DNA from: an uncultured SAR116 cluster alpha proteobacterium
GTDB lineage: Bacteria > Pseudomonadota > Alphaproteobacteria > Puniceispirillales > GCA-002684695
Assembly: GCA_902532475.1 (NCBI GenBank)
Contig: CACAIE010000014.1
Location: 1 to 39,542, forward strand
Length of the DNA: 39,542 nt
Direction of reading: 5' to 3'
Below are positions 18,801-26,980 of this stretch, piece after piece; the first letter of the stretch is position 1, and the number at the start of each line of letters is the position of its first letter. The notes under the pieces were generated by a model. That model worked only from the letters and a program-made list of their open reading frames with translations, was not told the origin of the DNA and made no database searches. The translations under genes and the position numbers were made by a program.

Positions 18801-19424
18801 TTGATTGATTCAAATTTTGACATAAATTATTCATATCCACTTATTGGCGTAGATGAAGTTGGAAGAGGTTCTTGGGTTGGCCCGGTAATGGCTGGTGCTG
18901 CAATGTTAGACTTAGAAAAGCCATTACATAAAAAATTAAATGATTCAAAAAAACTTTCACCCGAAATTCGTAATGAGATTTTAGTATCTTTAGAGCCAAC
19001 TACTTTATTTGGAATTGGGGAAGCGTCTAATTTTGAAATTGACCAAAAAGGAATTCTTTCAGCTACATTTTTGTCAATGGAAAGAGCTATAAAAAATCTC
19101 ATTAAGAAGCTTAACAAAAAAAAATTATCAACCATTTTAATTGATGGTTCAATCATGCCTGATTTTCAAAATAAATTTGATGCTGAAATCAAATTAATCA
19201 AAGGTGGAGATGGTAAATCCCCTAGTATAGCGGCAGCATCTATTTACGCTAAACAAACAAGAGACAAATTAATGGAACAAATTGATAAATCTTATCCTGG
19301 ATATGGGTTTTCTTCAAATATGGGTTATGGAACAAAATTTCACAGGACAAACTTAATTAAACTTGGTCCGACACCACAACACAGGATGACATTTAAGCCA
19401 TTGAGAAATTTTCAAGAGAATTAA
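18801..19424 (+). CDS. rnhB: Ribonuclease HII
   Basis: A 207-residue endonuclease that removes ribonucleotides from DNA and RNA from hybrids. The active-site motif GVDEVGRGSWVGPV gives D18 and E19, the third carboxylate is D115 in LIDGS, and SIAAASIYAKQTRD and YPGYGFSSNMGYGT follow, ending with GPTPQHRMTF. The start is TTG directly after the moaB stop; no better start exists upstream. Length is typical. Confidence 0.95.
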   Translation: MIDSNFDINYSYPLIGVDEVGRGSWVGPVMAGAAMLDLEKPLHKKLNDSKKLSPEIRNEILVSLEPTTLFGIGEASNFEIDQKGILSATFLSMERAIKNLIKKLNKKKLSTILIDGSIMPDFQNKFDAEIKLIKGGDGKSPSIAAASIYAKQTRDKLMEQIDKSYPGYGFSSNMGYGTKFHRTNLIKLGPTPQHRMTFKPLRNFQEN

Positions 19425-19479
19425 AAATACCAAATATAGATCAGAAATTTTTTTAAACAACAATATATAGTATAAAAAA

Positions 19480-19494
19480 TTAAAATAACTTTAA
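19480..19494. promoter_or_regulatory. Candidate CtrA box upstream of ccrM
   Basis: TTAA-AATAACT-TTAA matches the CtrA consensus TTAA-N7-TTAA exactly, 69 bases before the ccrM ATG. A weaker TTAA-N7-TTTA follows at 19537-19551, and a GANTC site (GATTC, 19519-19523) lies between. CtrA and methylation-responsive control of ccrM are known in Caulobacter. In DNA this AT-rich several exact matches are expected by chance across the window, so only the location makes it interesting. Confidence 0.4.
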
Positions 19495-19520
19495 GTCATT
19501 GACTTTGTGTGCTTTTTTGA

Positions 19521-20636
<1,116 letters not shown>

Positions 20637-20653
20637 TTAGAGTTTGACCATAT

Positions 20654-20669
20654 GTTGCATAATAGCAAC
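20654..20669. promoter_or_regulatory. Operator-like inverted repeat, copy 2
   Basis: GTTGCATAATAGCAAC differs by one base from the repeat at 6383-6398. It lies 125 bases before the yjbE ATG in the 157-base spacer that must hold the promoter of the polysaccharide island. The spacer also has TTGACA (20719-20724, no good -10 match), a GATTC site (20749-20753) and a CCCCGGGG palindrome (20778-20785) just before the ribosome site. Confidence 0.5.
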
Positions 20670-20793
20670 AGTGTTGTTTGTTGAGTTGGAATTAAAATTG
20701 CTAAGATAAATATAAATATTGACATGAATTTGTTTTTGTATGAAAAATGATTCTAATATTTAAATTTTAATAATACTCCCCGGGGTTAAAGAT

Positions 20794-21126
20794 ATGAAAA
20801 AAATTATTTCAATAATATGTGCGATTATGCTGTTCAGTGCACAAGCAGCGTGGGCACAAAGTTCATCAAGTAGTTCTAGTTCGTCAGCAAGTGGGTCAGC
20901 AAGTGGATCAGCGGGATCAGCGGCTGGTGGCAGTGCTGGAGCAAGCGCTGGAGCAGCAGCAGGAAGTGCAGCTGCAAGTGCGGCAGCCGGCTTGGCAGGA
21001 TTAGGAATTGCTGGTATTGCAGTTGCAGTTGCGGCAATTGCAGTAGTTGCGGTGGCTGTTCAGGAAGATTCTGCTGCTGCAGCATCTTCAACAACAACTA
21101 CGACTACAACAACTACCTCAACATAG
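20794..21126 (+). CDS. yjbE: YjbE-like secreted Ser/Ala/Gly/Thr-rich protein
   Basis: A 110-residue protein with signal peptide MKKIISIICAIMLFSAQAAWA (cut after residue 21 or so). The mature part is a poly-Ser start, Ser/Ala/Gly repeats, a Val/Ala hydrophobic stretch (about 67-92), and a tail of nine consecutive threonines. The same plan, with a Thr-rich tail, is seen in E. coli YjbE, first gene of the exopolysaccharide operon yjbEFGH, and YjbH and YjbF homologues follow directly here. The biochemical role is unknown; in E. coli the operon affects extracellular polysaccharide. The mature chain contains no Lys, Arg, His or aromatic residues. The DNA is low-complexity and GC-richer than its surroundings. 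Confidence 0.78.
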   Translation: MKKIISIICAIMLFSAQAAWAQSSSSSSSSSASGSASGSAGSAAGGSAGASAGAAAGSAAASAAAGLAGLGIAGIAVAVAAIAVVAVAVQEDSAAAASSTTTTTTTTTST

Positions 21127-21155
21127 GTTAAATAGTAGCACATAGCTGTATATAA

Positions 21156-23270
21156 TTGTATTTTACTAATCGGTTACATAAGGAGATAAAGTATAAACTT
21201 TGTCTCCTTTTTTTATTAATTTTATACAATCATTCAATTTCACTATGCAGTGAAATAACTGTTAAAAGTAATTTAGATGGTTCACCTGGTATTGTGGAGG
21301 TGCCTATCTCTGGTTCATTTGATGATGGTCAGTTAACTTTTTCATCATCAAAATTTGGTCCATATTTAAAAAATTCATTATCATTTCAAGCGATACCAAA
21401 TGCATTTATTAAGTTTAACTATGAAGGAATGGGGGATAAAAATATTTTATATTATGGGAGTACCGGCTATACAACATGGGATCGAAGTATAGATCTAAGA
21501 TTTAACCTATCAAATGAAAAATTGTTTTTGCCTTCTTTAACTGTTGGAATAAACGACATAGCAGGCACAGGTAGAAATGCTTCGGAATACATAGTCGCTT
21601 CTAAAGACTTTAAACAAAAAATAAGATATACGGTAGGATTAGGTTGGGGAAGGTATGGAAGTAAACATATTATTGGAAACAGTGGGAATAGGGTTCATAG
21701 AGGTGGACTAGAGGGTGGTCAAATAAGCTTAGATCATTTATTTAGAGGAAATATAGGAGTTTTTGGAGGTATAGAATATAAAACAAATCTAAAAAATATA
21801 ATTTTAGGAGCTGAAATCGCTTCAGATAACTATAAAGAAATGGCAGATTATACTGATAAATTACCTATATCTTCAATCAATTATAGTGCCAAATATAAAA
21901 TTTCAGAGGGAATTAATCTTGGAGCATATTGGGTTCATGGAAATTCTGCAGGAATCCAAATCAACTTTTCAGCCAATCCTCTTTCTTATGGTACTGGAGA
22001 TTATTTAGAGGATGCACCCGAGCCTTTTTATTCACTTCCATTGCCTAATATCCATCAAAACAATGTTTATCGAGATAAATTGATTGAAGATTTATTGAAG
22101 TATAGCATTAGAACAGTTTCATATGGAGAAAAGAAAGATGAGGCTATAATCGTTATAGCAAATAATCACTATCAATCTGATGCTCAGTCAATCGGAAGAA
22201 CATTGAGAGCATTAAGTAAATTTATTCCTATAGACATTTCAACCTTTACAGTGATTATATCTGAACTTGGTATACCTATAACTCAAATTTCGTTAAATAG
22301 ACATGATGTTTCAATGATAATTGATGCACCAAATTCTGAAATTCTAACAAAAAAAATTACTAAGATTAATAATGCTCCTAAACAAATTGAAAATTTAAAC
22401 TATTTTAATGATCAAGGAAAATTTTCTTGGCTACTGAGACCATACTATAGACTTCATCTTTTTGACCCGAATAACCCAGTTTATTATGATTTTGGTCCAA
22501 GACTATACTTAAACTATATAGTTAAACCTGGCTTTTTATTAAGAAGCACTACTGAAAAATCTATGGTTTCAACCTTTGATGAAATATGGAGAGGGGAAAA
22601 GGGACAACTTCCTCATGTGCGAACGGAACTCAAAAAATATTTAAATGTTCAAGAAACAAGAATTAGGGATTTAACAGCTTCATCATATTATAAATTAAAT
22701 AATAGAACATATGGTAGATTTACGCTTGGATATTTAGAATCTATGTATTCAGGACTTTCAACTGAAATATTAAGTTTCAACGATTCTAATAAATTTGCAA
22801 TTGGAGCTGAAGTAAATTACGTAAAAGCAAGAGAATTTAAGCAATTACTTGGGCATAGAGACGTAAAAGGTTTATCCAAGGTAAATGGCCATGTTTCGGG
22901 ATATTGGGATACAGGATACAAAAATTACTTTGCTCAAGTAGATATTGGGCAATATTTAGCTGGTGACAAAGGCGGAACCTTAACTGTTTCAAGAAGGTTT
23001 CCAAATGGCTGGAATATTGGTGGGTTTTTTACATTGACAGATGCTTCCTTTTCAGAATTTGGTGAAGGTAGTTTTGATAAAGGAATTTTTTTAAAGTTAC
23101 CTTTCAACTCAATCATTCCTTACAATACTAGATCTTTCTTATATGAGGAAATACGTCCCATACAAGGCGATGGAGGGTCAAGAGTGAAAATGGAGGGGAG
23201 ACTTTATGGGATGCTTGAAAGTCGAACAAAAAATAACCTAAATAAAAGTTGGGCAATGCTTTGGAGATGA
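21156..23270 (+). CDS. yjbH: YjbH-family outer-membrane polysaccharide protein
   Basis: A 704-residue protein with a hydrophobic leader (KLCLLFLLILY) and a long beta-rich body. Family features include TTWDRSIDLRFNL, GINDIAGTGRNASEYIVASK and GLGWGRYGS in the first 180 residues and PFNSIIPYNTR near the end, as in YjbH/GfcD proteins, which are predicted outer-membrane barrels in group 4-like capsule or exopolysaccharide export. The start is uncertain: the in-frame TTG at 21156 lacks a ribosome site, and no ATG fits before the mature part. A terminator-like hairpin lies inside the leader-coding part (21180-21214). The stop overlaps the yjbF start (ATGA). Confidence 0.88.
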   Translation: MYFTNRLHKEIKYKLCLLFLLILYNHSISLCSEITVKSNLDGSPGIVEVPISGSFDDGQLTFSSSKFGPYLKNSLSFQAIPNAFIKFNYEGMGDKNILYYGSTGYTTWDRSIDLRFNLSNEKLFLPSLTVGINDIAGTGRNASEYIVASKDFKQKIRYTVGLGWGRYGSKHIIGNSGNRVHRGGLEGGQISLDHLFRGNIGVFGGIEYKTNLKNIILGAEIASDNYKEMADYTDKLPISSINYSAKYKISEGINLGAYWVHGNSAGIQINFSANPLSYGTGDYLEDAPEPFYSLPLPNIHQNNVYRDKLIEDLLKYSIRTVSYGEKKDEAIIVIANNHYQSDAQSIGRTLRALSKFIPIDISTFTVIISELGIPITQISLNRHDVSMIIDAPNSEILTKKITKINNAPKQIENLNYFNDQGKFSWLLRPYYRLHLFDPNNPVYYDFGPRLYLNYIVKPGFLLRSTTEKSMVSTFDEIWRGEKGQLPHVRTELKKYLNVQETRIRDLTASSYYKLNNRTYGRFTLGYLESMYSGLSTEILSFNDSNKFAIGAEVNYVKAREFKQLLGHRDVKGLSKVNGHVSGYWDTGYKNYFAQVDIGQYLAGDKGGTLTVSRRFPNGWNIGGFFTLTDASFSEFGEGSFDKGIFLKLPFNSIIPYNTRSFLYEEIRPIQGDGGSRVKMEGRLYGMLESRTKNNLNKSWAMLWR
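21180..21214 (+). terminator. Intrinsic terminator/attenuator between yjbE and yjbH
   Basis: A 13-bp stem, AAGGAGATAAAGT with ACTTTGTCTCCTT (one T-G wobble), and a 4-base ATAA loop, followed by an uninterrupted T run to 21214. It begins 54 bases after the yjbE stop. This is a textbook intrinsic terminator, yet it overlaps codons 9-20 of the yjbH reading frame, so it probably lowers but does not abolish downstream transcription. Confidence 0.85.
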
Positions 23271-23953
23271 AAAAACTTGCGTTATACTTTTCGATACTTT
23301 GCCTTTTTGTTAATTGTTCTGGAAATAGTAATCTTTCAATAACTAAGGAAGGGAATAGTAACTTTTCAAAAACTAAAGAAGTATTAGGCTATTATATTAA
23401 TGCAGAAAAAAACATAGAGAAAAAAATTGTTACCACTGATATGCTTAAAGACTTTAACTATCCGATAATTTTAGTTGAAACAGATAACATTATAAAGCAA
23501 ATGCTGTTGTTACCAATGACACAAAGAGAAAACTATTTTAACTATACTTCTGGATCAGGACAGTCTTTGACTATGCAAGGAGCATTAGTGACTAAAACAA
23601 ATGGATTTAATGCCTATTTAATTTCAGCTAAGGCAAATGAAAATAGTCCTTTAACAACTTTAACTAAAATAGTAAACTGGCCCTTAGAGGATGTTATCAA
23701 TTATTCTTTTATAACACCTGATTTTCAATTTGAAAATATTAAAGTAAAATGTAAAAATAAATTTTCATCAAAGGAAAACGTATTAATTTTAGAGAATAAA
23801 ATTTTACTTAATAAGGTAAAACAGAGATGCTCATCAAAGAAAGGTGATTATGATAATTATTATTGGGTAAACGATGATGGCACAATTGTTAAATCAGAGC
23901 AATATTTGATATATCCTAAAATATTTATAAAAGTTACGAAAGTAAAAAACTGA
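23267..23953 (+). CDS. yjbF: YjbF/GfcB-family outer-membrane lipoprotein
   Basis: A 228-residue lipoprotein. I take ATG at 23267, overlapping the yjbH stop and preceded by GGAG, rather than the upstream TTG at 23249. The leader MKKLALYFSILCLFVNC ends in a lipobox with Cys17. The mature part has TQRENYFNYTSGSGQSLTMQ and NWPLEDVINYSF, resembling YjbF/GfcB proteins, which accompany YjbH in exopolysaccharide operons. A 10-residue tandem repeat (GNSNxSxTKE) lies just after the lipidated Cys and may be a flexible tether. The next gene begins 3 bases after the stop. Confidence 0.85.
   Translation: MKKLALYFSILCLFVNCSGNSNLSITKEGNSNFSKTKEVLGYYINAEKNIEKKIVTTDMLKDFNYPIILVETDNIIKQMLLLPMTQRENYFNYTSGSGQSLTMQGALVTKTNGFNAYLISAKANENSPLTTLTKIVNWPLEDVINYSFITPDFQFENIKVKCKNKFSSKENVLILENKILLNKVKQRCSSKKGDYDNYYWVNDDGTIVKSEQYLIYPKIFIKVTKVKN
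23321..23380 (+). repeat. 30-base tandem duplication in yjbF, diverged
   Basis: Two 30-base units (23321-23350 and 23351-23380), in frame, encode GNSNLSITKE and GNSNFSKTKE. They follow directly after the lipobox. Several substitutions separate the copies, so the duplication is not recent. Confidence 0.8.
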
Positions 23954-23956
23954 ATA

Positions 23957-25231
23957 ATGTTTAGGACTGTTATTCTAATTTCAATTTGGTTTTTATTCTT
24001 TATAAATTCAAAAAGCTACTCTGATATATTAAACAGCTCTGATTTAATGCCAATAGAAAACAATATCAATTTTATTGAGGCTAGTTTTAACTTTGGAAAA
24101 GCAAGTATTTTTGATAGTGATTATAATAACACTTATAATACGATTAGTGGGTTTGAGAAACAATTTTCTAAAATTGGTTTTTTATACACTGAACCTTTAA
24201 ATTTAGGCTTTCAATTATCTGATTTTGAATACAACTATAAAAAAATTCCCCAACCAGAACTTTCTAATCTTTCATTAAAAAATTTAACACTTCTTTACTT
24301 GCCAGATTTTACATTATTAAATAGTAAAAATACCAAACTGTACTTTAAGTTTGATTATTTAAAGAGTAATAAATCTTCTTTCCAATGTTTAGAGTTTGAT
24401 AATAATATTGTCGGAGTTAGCAAATTAAAATGTGATAAAAATAATAAAGTGTTTATCCAATCTAATCTTCCTGAAGATCATGAGAAAACAATAGGGTATA
24501 ATGTTGACTCGATAGGATTTGAGATTGGTGTTCGAAAACAAAAAACTTCATGGAAGAAAAAACAGACATTTCAATATGGGTTATCTTCAAAAAAAATAAA
24601 CTATGATATTAAATTTGGAAATAATTTAGCTAATTATCCTAAAAGTTATATATCCTATTTTCCCCAGCAAGAACCTTTGATAGAAAATGCATTAAAAATA
24701 AAATATAACCAAGCTTTTTTAATAAATGATAGTTGGTCATTTGGAGTGGGTTTATCAACTTATCTACTAGGTTATTTTAACAATAAAAATAAAAAACATC
24801 CTTATTCAGAAACTGGAAAAAATATTGCTCTTGAGATCAAGCTTTTAAGGAAGTTTAGAGATAAATTCTATTTAAGTTTTGACGGTTTAATGACATCAGA
24901 TCATTTAATGGGTATTGAGACTGATTATGGTTTATTTTCTCGGTCTAACTTAGAAAAAACAAAATATAATGAAATAAGTATCAATATTGGCTTATTTAAT
25001 AACTTTGAAAGCAATAAAAAAGAATCCGATTTTGAACCTTTAAAAAATTTTGATATTAGTTCTATTATCTCTAAAACAAAAGTTACTGAAAATAAATTAG
25101 ATAATTCAGAAAACAAAAGCATAGCAAAAGATAATTCAGAAAACAAAAGCATAGCAAAAGATAATTTATCTTTAATAAAATACGCATTAGAGTTTGCTAC
25201 TAATTTTGACGATCAAAAAATTGTTTTTTAG
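23957..25231 (+). CDS. Unrecognised secreted protein, probable outer-membrane beta-barrel
   Basis: A 424-residue protein I do not recognise. It has a signal peptide (MFRTVILISIWFLFFINSKSYS), then repeated alternating hydrophobic and aromatic stretches (for example SWSFGVGLSTYLLGYF, KFYLSFDGLM and EISINIGLF) suggestive of transmembrane beta strands. A low-complexity linker rich in Lys, Asn and Ser (about 357-405) with a perfect 10-residue repeat and a short C-terminal tail follow. It does not resemble YjbG/GfcC. It is cotranscribed with yjbE-H-F (3-base gap), so a partner role in polymer export or attachment is inferred. Its end overlaps the convergent wzz-like gene by 32 bases. Confidence 0.7.
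   Translation: MFRTVILISIWFLFFINSKSYSDILNSSDLMPIENNINFIEASFNFGKASIFDSDYNNTYNTISGFEKQFSKIGFLYTEPLNLGFQLSDFEYNYKKIPQPELSNLSLKNLTLLYLPDFTLLNSKNTKLYFKFDYLKSNKSSFQCLEFDNNIVGVSKLKCDKNNKVFIQSNLPEDHEKTIGYNVDSIGFEIGVRKQKTSWKKKQTFQYGLSSKKINYDIKFGNNLANYPKSYISYFPQQEPLIENALKIKYNQAFLINDSWSFGVGLSTYLLGYFNNKNKKHPYSETGKNIALEIKLLRKFRDKFYLSFDGLMTSDHLMGIETDYGLFSRSNLEKTKYNEISINIGLFNNFESNKKESDFEPLKNFDISSIISKTKVTENKLDNSENKSIAKDNSENKSIAKDNLSLIKYALEFATNFDDQKIVF
25100..25159 (+). repeat. Perfect 30-base tandem duplication
   Basis: Two identical 30-base units (25100-25129 and 25130-25159) plus a partial third (GATAATT) encode DNSENKSIAK twice. Identity of the copies suggests a recent slippage event with possible length variation between strains. 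Confidence 0.92.
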
Positions 25232-26150
25232 TAAAGCTATAAATTATTACAAAAATACACCCAAATAAAAATCCTGAAGAAGAAAAGAGAACTAAAACAG
25301 TCTTTGGATAAGGAAATGTTGGTGTAGATGAAGACACTATAGAACTAAAGGGTTCAGCAGCAAAGAAATTACCAGCATTTGACATCATAAGAATTTTTTG
25401 TTGCTCAGAAAGAGTTTTAATTAATGCCTGCCGGTGTTCTTTTAATTGAGATTCAGAGATTTTTTTATTAATGTATTCAATATAAACTTCTGTTTGAATT
25501 GCACTTCGATGCCTAAGGATATCATCAGCTGCTTTATGCATTTCCTTAATTATTTTTTTGCCAAGACCTGGATCTGAAATTTCTATAGAAAGCGTTGTAA
25601 TTATTCCTTTTCTATCTGTAGAAATTGATACCATATTATTAAAAATTCTTTCAACTTCTTCAATCCCAGGAGGTGTTTTTGGATAAGACCTAATTCCTAA
25701 AGTATATTTTATAAAATTTTTAATTTTATCTGATGTTTTGGGGGGATTTGGTTTCCACGTATTATTTAGCTTTTTATCCCATTCTTCACCAAACAAAACT
25801 TTCATCAATTCATAATCGTTTACTAATTTTTCATAAACTGATCTTGACTTAAAGATTTCCTTAAAATGTTCAAAATTACCATTGCCACCAAAAGATGGCA
25901 TTGATATACCAACTAACTCTGCAACCCCACCATAAGATTGAAGTAGACTGTTAGTGGCACTCCCCTCTTTTTTTTCTGCAGGCACCACTTGAAGATAAAC
26001 TGTATATTGAGGTTCAGAGAAACGTAGGTAAAAACTTGCTAACATAACTGAAAGTAAAACAAAAAGAATTACTATATATTTTCCCTGCCACAATGCTTTA
26101 AACAAATCGAAAATATTAATTGAAAGATCGTCTTGATTTATGTTATTCAT
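25200..26150 (-). CDS. Wzz-type polysaccharide chain-length protein
   Basis: A 316-residue polysaccharide co-polymerase. It has an N-terminal cytoplasmic stub with the family start DLFKALWQGKYIV, TM1 (about 26-42), a periplasmic region with predicted helices or coiled coil (about 205-260, KISESQLKEHRQALIKTL), and TM2 (about 283-305) preceded by the Pro-rich PTFPYPKT. No C-terminal tyrosine-kinase domain follows, so it is a Wzz-like rather than a Wzc-like protein, and it would tune polymer length with the Wzy protein. It is the only minus-strand gene in this part of the island and is divergent from uppS. Confidence 0.85.
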   Translation of the reverse strand: MNNINQDDLSINIFDLFKALWQGKYIVILFVLLSVMLASFYLRFSEPQYTVYLQVVPAEKKEGSATNSLLQSYGGVAELVGISMPSFGGNGNFEHFKEIFKSRSVYEKLVNDYELMKVLFGEEWDKKLNNTWKPNPPKTSDKIKNFIKYTLGIRSYPKTPPGIEEVERIFNNMVSISTDRKGIITTLSIEISDPGLGKKIIKEMHKAADDILRHRSAIQTEVYIEYINKKISESQLKEHRQALIKTLSEQQKILMMSNAGNFFAAEPFSSIVSSSTPTFPYPKTVLVLFSSSGFLFGCIFVIIYSFTKKQFFDRQN

Positions 26151-26257
26151 TTTTAAAATAAAGTTTTAGTGAAGACCTAATATACGCTTATATATTATTA
26201 GAAGTATATTTTCAAAAAGAAAGTTTATAAAATTAAATATCGCTTAAGAAGATTAAA

Positions 26258-26980
26258 ATGAACAGATTTCCTAAGACAATTGGTATAATAATGGACGGAA
26301 ATAGAAGGTGGGCGAAAAATAGAAACCTGCCAATAATTTCAGGCCACAGAGCAGGTGTAAAATCATTAAAAAAAATAGTTGTAAGATGTTGTGAGATAGG
26401 GGTTAAAGAATTAAATATTTTTGCTTTTTCAACAGAAAATTGGAATAGAGATCCATTTGAAATTAGCGGAATTATGAACTTGATTGAGTGGTATTTAAAG
26501 TCAGAAATTGCAGAATTGAACAAACAAAACATTTGTTTTAAATCAATTGGAAATAAACATAATGTTAAAAATGGTATTAGAAATTTGTTAAAAAGGGCTG
26601 AAAAAATAACCTTCAATAATACAGGATTAAAATTAAGTGTTGCATTAGGATATGGTGGCAAACAAGATATTGTTTTTTCAACAAAAAAAATAGTTGATAA
26701 AATTATCCGAGGTGAATTATATAAAGAAGAAATAACAGAAAAAACAGTTCAACAGAACTTACAATCCTCTCATATTAGTAACATAGACTTATTGATTAGA
26801 ACAAGTGGAGAGCAAAGAATATCTAATTTTCTTCTTTGGCAGGTTGCATACTCTGAAATTTATATTTCAGAGAAACTATGGCCAGATTTTAATCCGTTAG
26901 ACCTTGATTATGCAATATCATCATATTTAAGTCGTGAAAGAAGGTTTGGAACTTCTAATATAATTAATAATGACATATAA
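26258..26980 (+). CDS. uppS: Undecaprenyl diphosphate synthase, island copy
   Basis: A 240-residue cis-prenyltransferase that extends farnesyl diphosphate to the C55 carrier lipid. The catalytic Asp is D13 in IIMDGNRRWAKNR, with HRAGVKSLKKIV, AFSTENWNR, LLIRTSGEQRISNFLLWQ and the C-terminal SRERRFG all matching. In most Alphaproteobacteria the housekeeping copy lies beside frr, cdsA and dxr; here the neighbours are polysaccharide genes, so this may be an additional, dedicated copy. Its end overlaps the 26970 start of the SLBB gene. Confidence 0.95.
   Translation: MNRFPKTIGIIMDGNRRWAKNRNLPIISGHRAGVKSLKKIVVRCCEIGVKELNIFAFSTENWNRDPFEISGIMNLIEWYLKSEIAELNKQNICFKSIGNKHNVKNGIRNLLKRAEKITFNNTGLKLSVALGYGGKQDIVFSTKKIVDKIIRGELYKEEITEKTVQQNLQSSHISNIDLLIRTSGEQRISNFLLWQVAYSEIYISEKLWPDFNPLDLDYAISSYLSRERRFGTSNIINNDI

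Noticed and set aside
20876-21097. Gln/Leu-rich frame opposite yjbE, and an overlapping plus-strand frame at 20819-21004
   Set aside because: Both are shadows of the low-complexity yjbE sequence, with no ribosome site or family resemblance.
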